This document shows, one piece after another, positions 18,359 to 29,020 of a stretch of DNA of 64,000 nt. The DNA is taken from positions 6,510,001 to 6,574,000 of the forward strand of contig NZ_MWQN01000001.1 of NCBI RefSeq assembly GCF_002024165.1, given 5' to 3'. The notes beneath the pieces are model-generated. The model saw only the letters and a program-made list of their open reading frames with translations, made no database searches and was not told where the DNA came from. Origin of the DNA: Embleya scabrispora. GTDB lineage: Bacteria > Actinomycetota > Actinomycetes > Streptomycetales > Streptomycetaceae. Each line of letters opens with the position of its first letter. Within the stretch, counting starts at the first letter, position 1. The translations under genes were made by a program, and so were the position numbers.

Positions 18359-19165
18359 AAGTTGTTCGCGAAATTGTTCGGTCGTTCCCGTCGCTCCGGC
18401 GACGCGCCGGCTGCCGATGCGGGAAGGTCCGGCAATCCGCCGGCCGCCCCGCCGACGATGCCGCCGGGTTCCCCCTACGGGGCCTCCACCGGCGCGTCGC
18501 CCGCTCCCGACTCCGCCCCCCGGATGGGCGAATCCGACGCCACCGCCGGGCATGTCGCTGTTGACCAGGAACACACGGCGCGCATAAGTTTCGGGCAACT
18601 CTCGACCGAAGGTCGAGGTTCGACCGGGACGGGTCAGGAGGCCGACGTGATCGTGTGCGGCACCTGTGGGCACCACAACCCGCCCGGCGGCCGGTTCTGC
18701 TCCAACTGCGGCGCGCGCCTGGGCGCCGGCGCCGAGCGGGCGTCGGAGCAGACCTCGACCATCTCGATCAGCGGCATCGAGGCGCTGGACGCGGAACCCG
18801 CGCCCCGCGAGATCCTGACCCCCGAGGCGCAGGCCGCGGTGGACGCGCTGCCGCCGGGGACCGCGCTCCTCGTGGTGCGGCGGGGCCCCAACTCCGGCAG
18901 CCGCTTCCTGCTCGACTCGGACCGCACCACGGCCGGTCGGCACCCGCAGAGCGACATCTTCCTCGACGACGTGACGGTCTCGCGCAAGCACGCCGAGTTC
19001 CGCCGCACCGCCGGGGGCTTCGCGGTCGCCGACGTGGGCAGCCTGAACGGCACCTACGTGGGCCGCGAGCGCATCGACGAGGTTCCGCTGACGCCCGGCG
19101 ACGAGGTCCAGATCGGCAAGTATCGACTGGTCTTCTTCCCGAGCAGGCAGGGGCTGATGGGGTGA
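18356..19165 (+). CDS. Zinc-ribbon plus FHA-domain signalling protein (GarA-like)
   Basis: A 269-residue protein: a Pro-rich N-terminus, a zinc ribbon CGTCGHHNPPGGRFCSNCG near residue 100, a Ser/Thr cluster TSTISISGIEAL, and a C-terminal FHA domain (TAGRHPQSDIFLDDVTVSRKHAEF, VADVGSLNGTYV, VQIGKYRLVFF). In GarA/OdhI relatives a Thr N-terminal to the FHA domain is phosphorylated by Ser/Thr kinases and then bound by the FHA domain itself; the cluster seen here is the likely counterpart. GTG start with GGGGAGG seven bases upstream. The stop overlaps the next gene by GTGA, so the two are coupled. Confidence 0.88.
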   Translation: MKLFAKLFGRSRRSGDAPAADAGRSGNPPAAPPTMPPGSPYGASTGASPAPDSAPRMGESDATAGHVAVDQEHTARISFGQLSTEGRGSTGTGQEADVIVCGTCGHHNPPGGRFCSNCGARLGAGAERASEQTSTISISGIEALDAEPAPREILTPEAQAAVDALPPGTALLVVRRGPNSGSRFLLDSDRTTAGRHPQSDIFLDDVTVSRKHAEFRRTAGGFAVADVGSLNGTYVGRERIDEVPLTPGDEVQIGKYRLVFFPSRQGLMG

Positions 19166-19923
19166 GTCCGGCGGCGGCCGGATCGGTCTCCTCGAGCATC
19201 GGCGGGGTGTTGACCCTGCTGCGTCCCGAGTTCCCGGACATCAGCATCTCCAAGATCCGGTTCCTCGAGGCGGAAGGGCTCATCGAGCCGCAGCGGAGCC
19301 CGTCGGGCTACCGCAAGTTCGGCCCCGCCGACATCGAACGACTGCGCTACGTGCTGCGTGTGCAGCGCGACCGCTACCTGCCCCTGCGGGTGATCAAGGA
19401 CCAACTCGACGCGATGGATCGCGGGCTCGAACCGGCCGGCCCGACCCCGGCCGAATCCGCGCACCCCGGGGACGGGGACGGCGATCCCGGAGCGGCCGGC
19501 CGGGACGGGGGCACGGTGCTCCTCGACCGGCCGGGGCTGATCGCCGCGGCCGGCATCCAGGACGCGGATCTGGCCCGGCTCGAGGAGTTCGGCCTGATCC
19601 AGCCGCACCGGCCGCGCCCCGACGGGGCCGGTGCGGACCCGGCCGAGGAGGGCGTTGTCTACGACGGGGACGCGCTCGTGGTGGCCCGCCTGGTGGCCGC
19701 GCTCGGCCGCTACGGCGTCGAGCCGCGCCACCTGCGCCAGGCCAAGGCCGCGGCGGACCGCGAGGCCGCCCTGGTCGAGCAGATCGTCGCGCCGCTCCTG
19801 CACCGCAGGGGCGCCCGCGCGAAGGCGGGCGCCGAGGAGACCGTCCGCGACCTGCTGGCGCTCACCTCGCGCCTGCACACCGTCCTGGTCACCACCGCGC
19901 TCGCGCCCCGCCTGGGCCGCTGA
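19162..19923 (+). CDS. ftsR: MerR-family regulator, FtsR type
   Basis: A 253-residue protein with a winged-helix MerR domain (SIGGVLTLLRPEFPDISISKIRFLEAEGL and SPSGYRKFGPADIERLRYVLRVQR) and a long C-terminal region containing a second helical repeat (GDALVVARLVAALGRYGVEPRHLRQAKAAADREA). This double arrangement and the place next to an FHA gene fit FtsR, a DNA-binding regulator linked to ftsZ expression in actinobacteria. The Asp/Gly-rich segment around residues 95-115 is an apparently disordered linker. The GTG start overlaps the FHA stop. Confidence 0.85.
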   Translation: MSPAAAGSVSSSIGGVLTLLRPEFPDISISKIRFLEAEGLIEPQRSPSGYRKFGPADIERLRYVLRVQRDRYLPLRVIKDQLDAMDRGLEPAGPTPAESAHPGDGDGDPGAAGRDGGTVLLDRPGLIAAAGIQDADLARLEEFGLIQPHRPRPDGAGADPAEEGVVYDGDALVVARLVAALGRYGVEPRHLRQAKAAADREAALVEQIVAPLLHRRGARAKAGAEETVRDLLALTSRLHTVLVTTALAPRLGR

Positions 19924-20109
19924 TCGGCGCCCCGACGCGGCGTGCCCGCCTCGGCGCCCTACCCCGGCGTACGGTCGGCGCGCCGAACGCCGCCCGTCCC
20001 GGCCCCTCGCCGGCCGCCTCGCGGCGCCGCGAAGAAAAAACGACGAATCCCCGACCTATTCGGCCCCCGGGGATCGGTCACCGACAGTCGGGCGCGCTAG
20101 TGTGGCGAT

Positions 20110-20583
20110 GTGAACGAGCTAGAGGTTGTGGGCGTCCGGGTGGAGATGCCCTCTAACCAGCCGATCGTGCTCCTACGGGAGACGGGGGGCGATCGTTATC
20201 TCCCCATCTGGATCGGCCCGGTAGAGGCGACGGCCATCGCGTTCGCCCAACAGGGCGTGGTACCCGCGCGTCCTCTGACGCACGATCTGTTCAAGGACGT
20301 GCTGGAGGCGTTGGGGCAGGAATTGACCCAGATCCGGATCATCGACCTGCGCGAGGGCGTGTTCTACGCCGAGCTGGTCTTCTCCGGCGGCGTGGAGGTC
20401 AGCGCGCGCCCGTCGGACGCGATCGCGCTCGCGCTGCGCACCGGGACGTCGATCGTGGGCAGCGACGCGGTCCTGGACGAGGCGGGCATCGTGATCCCCA
20501 ACGAGCAGGAGGACGAGATCGAGAAGTTCAGGGAGTTCCTGAACGACATCTCGCCCGAGGACTTCGGCACCACGAGCCAGTAG
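20110..20583 (+). CDS. DUF151 bifunctional nuclease family protein
   Basis: A 157-residue DUF151 protein: LEVVGVRVEMPSNQPIVLLRE, YLPIWIGPVEATAIAFAQQG, RPLTHDLFKDVLEALG and ARPSDAIALALRTGTSI are family signatures. Relatives have been reported to have RNase and DNase activity, but physiological roles are unclear. A TAGTGT -10-like element at 20099-20104 lies only six bases before the GTG, so transcription may start at or near the start codon (leaderless mRNA). The position between two MerR genes is conserved in streptomycetes. Confidence 0.93.
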   Translation: MNELEVVGVRVEMPSNQPIVLLRETGGDRYLPIWIGPVEATAIAFAQQGVVPARPLTHDLFKDVLEALGQELTQIRIIDLREGVFYAELVFSGGVEVSARPSDAIALALRTGTSIVGSDAVLDEAGIVIPNEQEDEIEKFREFLNDISPEDFGTTSQ

Positions 20584-20951
20584 CCGGCCCGCCCCGGCCC
20601 CGGCGCATCCTCGGAACCGTCGACCGACCCCTCGCCTCCTCGGCGACCGGGTCCCGGTCGGCGGTTCTTCGCGTCTCGGACCCGATCAGGGTCGATCGAT
20701 TCCGAGCAGAGGCGATCAGTGGCAAAGTCGGCAGACCTACCCGTGTCCATGGGGTTCAAACCACTCGTGCGAGCAGCGTCACTCGGCGTGCCGAACGGCC
20801 CGGTCGTTGACGCGCTGTTGGTGACTGCCTACCGTCGAAATCGACAGTTCCGGGATGACCCCTGCGCGTTGCACCTCGCCGCCTGCGGCCCGGGACTGAA
20901 AGAGACTCCTCGCGCCGTACCCGGGCGCGCGGGGACGAAAGGGAGGTCGGC
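20584..20951. other. 368-bp spacer upstream of the second MerR gene
   Basis: No convincing gene: a GTG-started 78-codon frame at 20719-20955 lacks the third-position GC seen in neighbouring genes and runs through the promoter. The spacer holds a good promoter at 20807-20835 and the GGGAGG ribosome binding site of the MerR gene. Confidence 0.5.
20807..20835 (+). promoter_or_regulatory. Sigma-70-type promoter for the second MerR gene
   Basis: TTGACG at 20807-20812 and TACCGT at 20830-20835 are separated by exactly 17 bp, matching the vegetative (HrdB-like) consensus. The GTG of the MerR gene is at 20952, giving a leader of about 110 bases. Confidence 0.65.
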
Positions 20952-21566
20952 GTGAGCAGCACCGGCGACATCACGGCGGCGGAGCGCGCCCGCACGGCAC
21001 GTCCTCTGCCGGCGACCGACCCCGGTGCGGGCCTCCGGCGGCCGGACGTCGTCCCACCCGGCACTCCGTCGGAGGACGTGGGCTACCGCGGCCCGACCGC
21101 CTGCGCGGCGGCCGGCATCACCTACCGGCAACTCGACTACTGGGCCCGCACCGGCCTGGTCGAGCCCACGGTCCGCTCGGCCCACGGTCCGGGCACGCAG
21201 CGGCTGTACGGCTTCCGCGACATCCTGGTGCTGAAGATCGTCAAACGGCTCCTGGACACCGGCGTCTCGCTGCAGAACATCCGGATCGCGGTCGCCCACC
21301 TGCGCGGACGCGGCATCGGCGACCTGGCCGGGATGACCCTGATGAGCGATGGGGCGAGCGTGTACGAGTGCACGTCCTACGACGAGGTCATCGACCTGGT
21401 CCAGGGCGGCCAGGGCGTCTTCGGCATCGCGGTGGGGGCGGTGTGGCGCGAGGTCGAGGGCTCGCTCGCGCAACTCCAGGGCGAGCACACCGGCACCGGG
21501 GAGCCGACGCCACAGGTCCATCCGGGCGACGAGTTGGCCCGCAGACGTCGAGATCGCGCGGTCTGA
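20952..21566 (+). CDS. MerR-family transcriptional regulator (second)
   Basis: A 204-residue regulator with a central MerR DNA-binding domain (GPTACAAAGITYRQLDYWARTGLVEP, TQRLYGFRDILVLKIVKRLLDTGVSLQNIRIAVAHLR) and a C-terminal region (YECTSYDEVIDLVQGGQGVFGIAVGAVWREVEGSLAQL) that binds no obvious metal. The first 45 residues are probably disordered. GGGAGG precedes the GTG. It is typical of the actinobacterial ftsR/DUF151/MerR cluster; its targets are unknown. Confidence 0.9.
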   Translation: MSSTGDITAAERARTARPLPATDPGAGLRRPDVVPPGTPSEDVGYRGPTACAAAGITYRQLDYWARTGLVEPTVRSAHGPGTQRLYGFRDILVLKIVKRLLDTGVSLQNIRIAVAHLRGRGIGDLAGMTLMSDGASVYECTSYDEVIDLVQGGQGVFGIAVGAVWREVEGSLAQLQGEHTGTGEPTPQVHPGDELARRRRDRAV

Positions 21567-21613
21567 GCGGCGACACCGCCGACGGGAACCGGTGCGCGGG
21601 GCCGGACGTCCAC

Positions 21614-22300
21614 ATGGATGTGCCCATTCGTCGCCCCACCCTGCCCCGCTCACGCCGTGCCCAGCGGCGCGGCTATCAGGCCGTGGTCCTGCTCACGGTG
21701 GCCGGACTGGCCCCGGTGACGGGGCTGCATCTGTACGCCGGGGACCGGGTGCGCTCGGTGCAGCGGGTGCCCGCGCGCGACGTCACGATGGTGCTCGGCG
21801 CGGGTGTGCGGGGGGATCGGCCGTCGGAACTGCTGGCCCGCCGACTCGACGTGGCGCTGCGGCTGTACCGCTCCGGCAAGACCCGGGTGATCCTGGTCAG
21901 CGGCGACGGCGGCGGCAACCGCCACGACGAGACCAAGGTGATGCGTCGCTACCTCGTCGAGCGCGGCGTCCCGGACAAACGTGTCGTGAGCGACGACTCG
22001 GGATTCTCCACCTGGGAGTCCTGCGCCCGGGCGAAGCGGATCTTCGGCGTCGAGCGGATGATCGTGGTCACGCAGAGCTTCCATCTGCGCCGTGCGCTGG
22101 CGTTGTGCAAGGCCGCCGGCATCGATGCCTACGGTGTTCCGGACCGATCCCTGACATGGGGCCACATCGGGCCCACCGTGTACGGAACCGGTCGCGAGGT
22201 GCTCGCCGCGATCAAGGCGACCGGAACGATCGTGTTCAAGCCGGACCCCCGCGTGACCGCCCGCCCCAGCGACGCGATCCGGCGCGCCCTGGCGGACTGA
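21614..22300 (+). CDS. YdcF/SanA-type DUF218 membrane protein
   Basis: A 228-residue protein with one N-terminal membrane segment (AVVLLTVAGLAPVTGLHLYAG) and an external DUF218 domain: VTMVLGAGVRGDRPSELLARRLDVAL, VILVSGDGGGNRHDET, MRRYLVERGVPDKRVVSDDSGFSTWESC and VTQSFHLRRALALCKAAG. SanA-type proteins affect envelope permeability to large antibiotics; the biochemical role is uncertain. ATG 21614 is chosen because longer frames run into the preceding MerR gene; the ribosome binding site is weak. Confidence 0.85.
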   Translation: MDVPIRRPTLPRSRRAQRRGYQAVVLLTVAGLAPVTGLHLYAGDRVRSVQRVPARDVTMVLGAGVRGDRPSELLARRLDVALRLYRSGKTRVILVSGDGGGNRHDETKVMRRYLVERGVPDKRVVSDDSGFSTWESCARAKRIFGVERMIVVTQSFHLRRALALCKAAGIDAYGVPDRSLTWGHIGPTVYGTGREVLAAIKATGTIVFKPDPRVTARPSDAIRRALAD

Positions 22301-22333
22301 CCGCCGGCCGCCCGGCCGCCCGAGACGGCGCGC

Positions 22334-22349
22334 CCGAACGAGCGTTCAC
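22334..22349. promoter_or_regulatory. LexA-like SOS box upstream of dinB
   Basis: CCGAACGAGCGTTCAC resembles the Gram-positive LexA box TCGAACrnnnGTTCGA, keeping CGAAC and GTTC with the correct 4-bp spacing. It lies about 22 bp upstream of a CAGAAT -10-like hexamer (22372-22377), that is over the -35 region, where LexA would block transcription. The outermost bases deviate, so affinity may be modest. Confidence 0.5.
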
Positions 22350-22385
22350 CGGGCATGTCGGACCGATGCGTCAGAATTGCGCGGT

Positions 22386-23792
22386 GTGAGACAGGCGCCG
22401 GGCATCCTCCACCTCGACATGGACGCGTTCTACGCGTCGGTCGAGCAGGTCGCCAAGCCCAGCCTGGCCGGCAAGGCGGTGATCGTGGGCGGCATCGGGG
22501 CCCGAGGTGTGGTGGCCACCGCCTCCTACGAGGCCAGGGTCTTCGGCGTCCGCTCCGCGATGTCCATCGGCGAGGCCCGTCGGCGCTGCCCCAACGCCGC
22601 CTTCCTCAGCCCCCGCTTCGGCCTCTACCGGCAGGTCAGCGACACCGTGATGGAGCTGCTGCACCGGTTGTCCCCACTGGTCGAACCGCTCAGCCTGGAC
22701 GAGGCGTTCATCGACCTGGACGCGGGCCCGCACGGCGGCGCCCTGGACACCGCCCGGGTCACCGAGATCGCCGTGCGCCTGCGCGCCGACATACACGCCG
22801 CCACCGGCCTGACCTGCTCGGTCGGCGCGGCCACCTCGAAGCTGCTGGCCAAGATCGCCTCCGAGGCGGACAAGCCCGACGGGTTGTGCGTGGTGGTGCC
22901 CGGCACCGAGCGGGCGATGCTCGATCCGCTTCCGGTGCGCGCGCTGCCCGGGGTCGGACCGGCCACCGGTGACGTGCTGCGCCGGGCCGGCCTGGACACC
23001 GTCGCCGAACTGGCCGCGGTGGACGAGAGCGAACTGGTCCGCCTGCTGGGCCAGGCGCACGGACACGGCCTGTACGTACTGGCCGCGGGCCTGGACGCGC
23101 GCCCGGTGGTGGCCGACCGCGACGCCAAGTCGGTGTCGGTCGAGGACACCTTCGCCACCGACCTGGTCGACCGCGAGCGGATCACCCGGGAACTGGACCG
23201 CCTCTCGATCCGCTGCGTGGAGCGGCTGCGCGCGGCCGGCCGCTCCGGTCGCACCATCGTGTTGAAGCTGCGCCGCTACGACTTCAGCACGCTCACCCGC
23301 TCGGAGACGCTGCGCGGCCCCACCGACGACCCGGGCGTGGTGCGCGAGACGATCCGCCGGTTGGCCGCCCAGGTGGACGTCACCGGCGGGGTGCGGCTGC
23401 TCGGGGTGGGCGTCAGCGGCCTGGCCGACTTCGCCCAGCAGGACCTGTTCGGCGCCGCCGACGCGCCGGCACAGGAGCCGGCGGAGGACGACGACGCGGA
23501 GCCGACGGGGGAGGAGCCCGCCGAGGCCGGCCCCGGGCGGGTCTCCTGGTCCCCCGGGCAGGACGTGGTCCACGAGGACTTCGGCCCCGGCTGGGTCCAG
23601 GGCAGCGGCGTCGGGCGCGTCACGGTGCGCTTCGAGGTCCCGGGCGGAAAACCCGGCCGGGTGCGCACCTTCGCCCTCGCCGACCCGGCGCTGCGACCGG
23701 GGGAGCCGCTGCCCCTGCCGGGCACGGGCGGCGACCGGGGCGACCGGCCGGCCGGTCCCGGCGACCTCGGTCCGCCGGACCCGCCGACCTGA
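22386..23792 (+). CDS. dinB: DNA polymerase IV (Y-family translesion polymerase)
   Basis: A 468-residue Y-family polymerase. Catalytic acids are in LHLDMDAFYASVEQ and PLSLDEAFIDLDAG; the helix-hairpin-helix region is at RALPGVGPATGDVL, followed by the little-finger domain. QQDLFG is a beta-clamp-binding motif. After an acidic linker the C-terminus adds a domain (DVVHEDFGPGWVQGSGVGRVTVRFE…) like the Tudor/SH3-like tail of UvrD-type helicases, which is absent from E. coli DinB. GTG 22386 is preferred over TTG 22377. A LexA-like box upstream suggests damage induction. Confidence 0.93.
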   Translation: MRQAPGILHLDMDAFYASVEQVAKPSLAGKAVIVGGIGARGVVATASYEARVFGVRSAMSIGEARRRCPNAAFLSPRFGLYRQVSDTVMELLHRLSPLVEPLSLDEAFIDLDAGPHGGALDTARVTEIAVRLRADIHAATGLTCSVGAATSKLLAKIASEADKPDGLCVVVPGTERAMLDPLPVRALPGVGPATGDVLRRAGLDTVAELAAVDESELVRLLGQAHGHGLYVLAAGLDARPVVADRDAKSVSVEDTFATDLVDRERITRELDRLSIRCVERLRAAGRSGRTIVLKLRRYDFSTLTRSETLRGPTDDPGVVRETIRRLAAQVDVTGGVRLLGVGVSGLADFAQQDLFGAADAPAQEPAEDDDAEPTGEEPAEAGPGRVSWSPGQDVVHEDFGPGWVQGSGVGRVTVRFEVPGGKPGRVRTFALADPALRPGEPLPLPGTGGDRGDRPAGPGDLGPPDPPT

Positions 23793-23870
23793 CAACCCCC
23801 GCACCTCCGGCCTGGCGTCCCGTCCGTACCCGATGCCACGCTGATACCGTTGAAGCCGCCCATTACGTTC

Positions 23871-24102
23871 GCGCGGGAGAGTCCTCGTGTCGTCCGCACG
23901 AGGCGCCGAAGGAGCAACTCCTCCCCGGAATCTCTCAGGCACCCGTACCGCGTGGTCGTGGGCACTCTGGAAAGCAGGATCCGCACGTGGCTCGCCGAGT
24001 CGGGTCGGATCCTCGCCGACGGTGCAAATCGCGTTCGTGGGACCGGCCCCGCCGGTGTTCCGGGCGGGGTGAAGCTCTCAGGTACCGATGACAGAGGGGG
24101 AG
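23871..24102 (+). ncRNA. Tandem glycine riboswitch (gcvT-type) upstream of gcvP
   Basis: Aptamer 1 is near-complete: GCGGGAGAG at 23873-23881, the GGCGCCGAAGGAGCAA core, ATCTCTCAGGCA, the ACCGC segment and the closing CTCTGGAAAG near 23965-23974. A second aptamer follows, with GACGGTGCAAATC and GGGTGAAGCTCTCAGGTACC GATGACAGAGGGG ending near 24102. Two aptamers in series before a glycine-cleavage gene is the classic arrangement for sensing glycine and raising gcv expression. A TGA-TACCGT extended -10 at about 23842-23850 may be the promoter. gcvP begins 58 bases after the end. Confidence 0.93.
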
Positions 24103-24159
24103 GCCGGTGGGCGCGCGACCCGCGTGTCCGTCCAGGAGCGATCCAGGAGGCCTTTCGCG

Positions 24160-27081
<2,922 letters not shown>

Positions 27082-27092
27082 GCCGCAGGCCC

Positions 27093-27133
27093 GCGCGGCC
27101 CGTCCCCGAGCACCGCTCAGGGGCGGGCCGCGC
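27093..27133. terminator. Bidirectional hairpin between gcvP and the TetR gene
   Basis: GCGCGGCCC (27093-27101) pairs with GGGCCGCGC (27125-27133), and CCCC with GGGG inside it, with a small internal bulge and a 12-base loop. It lies between convergent genes, overlapping the TetR stop. There is no T-run, as is normal for streptomycete terminators. Confidence 0.75.
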
Positions 27134-27716
27134 CGTGTGTCAGCAGGCGCGCCACCGACGCGGCGAAGCCGGGCTTCGTGGCCAGGTCGCTGCCCAGGAC
27201 GCCGAACATCAGCGCGCCGCTGAGCGATTCGAACAACAGATCCGCGTCCAGGTCCGGCCGGGCCTGGCCACGCGCGATCGCGTCCGCGACGAAGGCCCGG
27301 AAGATCGCCCGGACCGGATCCATCCGGGCCACGAGCAGATCCTTCAGCTCGGGCTGGTCGCGGTACTCGGCGAGCAGCCCGGGCACCGCCGCCGCGGTCT
27401 CCGGGCGCCGGAAGGAGTCGAGCGCGGCCTCGGCGAAGCGCGACACGCCGGTGGCGAAGTCCTCGTGCGGCAGCGGCCGGAAGCTCATCTCGCGGGCCGG
27501 GTACACCGCCTCGTGCACCAGGTGCGCCTTCGAGGGCCAGCGGCGGTACACGGTGGGCCTGGTCACCCCCGCACGGCGGGCGACCGCGTCGATGCTGACC
27601 CGGTTGTACCCCTGCTCCGCGACCAGTTCGCGGGCCGCGGCCAGGATCGACTCGTCGGTGCGCGGGTCACGCGGGCGGCCGGGCCGAGGGGTGTCGCCAG
27701 TGTCGCCAATGCCCAT
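27117..27716 (-). CDS. TetR/AcrR-family transcriptional regulator
   Basis: A 199-residue TetR regulator: helix-turn-helix SILAAARELVAEQGYNRVSIDAVARRAGVTRPTVYRRWPSKAHLV near residues 23-67, then a ligand domain with LFESLSGALMFGVLGSDLA of the TetR_C_11-like type. It is transcribed alone and convergent with gcvP. The target is unknown; it is one candidate regulator for the palindromes at 5.35, 52.8 and 60.98 kb, but nothing in the sequence links them. Confidence 0.92.
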   Translation of the reverse strand: MGIGDTGDTPRPGRPRDPRTDESILAAARELVAEQGYNRVSIDAVARRAGVTRPTVYRRWPSKAHLVHEAVYPAREMSFRPLPHEDFATGVSRFAEAALDSFRRPETAAAVPGLLAEYRDQPELKDLLVARMDPVRAIFRAFVADAIARGQARPDLDADLLFESLSGALMFGVLGSDLATKPGFAASVARLLTHGAARP

Positions 27717-27822
27717 GGGGACAAAACTCCGAGTCGTCGCGCGTAGCCGGTGCCGCTCGGACTGTATCGGGACCCCGGGCCGCCGCTGCGATTCGCCGCC
27801 GGACCGGGTTCCGGGCAGACGA

Positions 27823-27855
27823 GAGCCGGAGGTCGTTCCGAGGGACCTCCGGCTC
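27823..27855. terminator. Perfect 12-bp hairpin downstream of the DUF5999 gene
   Basis: GAGCCGGAGGTC (27823-27834) and GACCTCCGGCTC (27844-27855) form a perfect stem with a nine-base loop, 21 bp past the DUF5999 stop and before the TetR start on the minus strand. It separates the two transcription units. Confidence 0.7.
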
Positions 27856-27875
27856 GTCAGGGCCGTGCGAACGGT

Positions 27876-28076
27876 TCAGGCCGCCGAAACCAACCCCACC
27901 CGGGGTCGGTGCGGGGCGATGGTGCGTCCGTCCGGCAGCAGTTCGCCCGTGTCCTCGAACAGGACGACGCCGTTGCACAGCAGGCTCCATCCCTGTTCGA
28001 AATGAGCGGCCACAACGGCGGCGGCCTCACGATCGGGGCTGTCCGCCGGGGGGCAATGCGGTCGGTGCTGGCACAT
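27876..28076 (-). CDS. DUF5999 family small protein
   Basis: A 66-residue protein matching the small actinobacterial family DUF5999: it begins MCQHRPHCPPADSPDREAAA, has the core EQGWSLLCNGVVLFEDTGEL and ends with LPDGRTIAPHRP. Two early Cys and two His could bind a metal, but this is not established. ATG 28076 is preceded by an AAGG-type site; longer upstream frames show no protein-like sequence. Function unknown. It is abundant in streptomycete genomes as a stand-alone gene. Confidence 0.88.
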   Translation of the reverse strand: MCQHRPHCPPADSPDREAAAVVAAHFEQGWSLLCNGVVLFEDTGELLPDGRTIAPHRPRVGLVSAA

Positions 28077-28228
28077 CCTCGTACCTTCTCTGTCTGCGCG
28101 GAGCGCGCCGGGCCCCATTGCCCGGCAGATCACAGTCTCCGCCTTGAAACCGCCTCGCGCAGGACTTATCGCGGTTCTCACCCGACTGCGCCCAAGATGT
28201 GACCACACGTGTGAACGGCGGGGTGTGA

Positions 28229-28798
28229 TCAGCTGTCCGCAGCCCCCACGGCGGCCGGCCGGCGGGTACGCGCGGCCAGGACCTCGGCCAGTTCGGCCGC
28301 GGTGTATCCGCGCAGCGCCTGCACCCCGCACGGCGCCGGGGCGAGCGGGATGAGCAGGTCGACACCGCCCGCCTCGTCCGCCAGCCACAGCGCGACCATG
28401 TACATCCCGGGGACGTTCAGCAGGCGCGCCTCGTCGCGGCGCAGCATGGTCTGCGGCAGTGCGCGGGCCGCTGCGGCGGCGGGCGCGGTGGCGACGGTGA
28501 ACGGGCCCTCGACGAATCGGCCGACGCCGTGGCCGGTCGGACCGGTGCGGACCTCGATGCCGCCGACGACCGTGTCCCCGGACCACAGGAGCCAGCGCCA
28601 ACCCACCTGCCGAGCGCTGCGGACACCGCGCTCGGAGACCAGGTCCAGCAGGTCGATCTCGAAGACGCGGTGCGGGAATCCGGCCGTGAGCGCGGCTTGC
28701 TCGGTGCGGCAGTCGGCGGGAAGCGATTCACGGGAATCGAGCACGGCTCGCGCCGCTCGTCGGGCCGATTCGGGAGCCTCGGGCACACGCAGGACCAT
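28229..28798 (-). CDS. Hypothetical protein, 189 aa
   Basis: The frame has consistent third-position GC and a start (ATG 28798) preceded by a GAGG-like site. The sequence has an N-terminal helical stretch, then a beta-rich core (GWRWLLWSGDTVVGGIEVRTGP, VGRFVEGPFTVAT, MYMVALWLADEAGGVDLLIPLAP) and ends with an Ala-rich helix. No signal peptide or membrane segment is seen, and I do not recognise a family. The TVVGGIEVRTG strand pattern could suit a small alpha/beta fold. It is monocistronic, flanked by 152 and 222 bp spacers. Confidence 0.72.
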   Translation of the reverse strand: MVLRVPEAPESARRAARAVLDSRESLPADCRTEQAALTAGFPHRVFEIDLLDLVSERGVRSARQVGWRWLLWSGDTVVGGIEVRTGPTGHGVGRFVEGPFTVATAPAAAAARALPQTMLRRDEARLLNVPGMYMVALWLADEAGGVDLLIPLAPAPCGVQALRGYTAAELAEVLAARTRRPAAVGAADS

Positions 28799-29020
28799 GA
28801 GACCGCCTCATTTCGATGCAGAGTCCAAGAAACCCGGAAAATCCGGGGAGGGGAAAGCGGCGCTGTGCTGTGGGGAACCGGGTATCCGACCGGGGGACGA
28901 CCCGGCGGCGTTCAGAGGGACCCGGCAGGGCCGGTCAGCGCATTGTACCGAAACGGCTGCGAAAAGTAACGGTGTATTGCGAACTGACACCCGTTTGAAG
29001 ACCTTTTGGAACAGTCTCGA

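Noticed and set aside
20719-20955. 78-codon GTG-started frame before the second MerR gene
   Set aside because: Codon use differs from real genes here and the frame crosses a good promoter at 20807-20835.
24088-24159. Upstream in-frame ATG for gcvP
   Set aside because: It lies inside the second glycine aptamer and has no ribosome site, whereas AGGAGG precedes ATG 24160.
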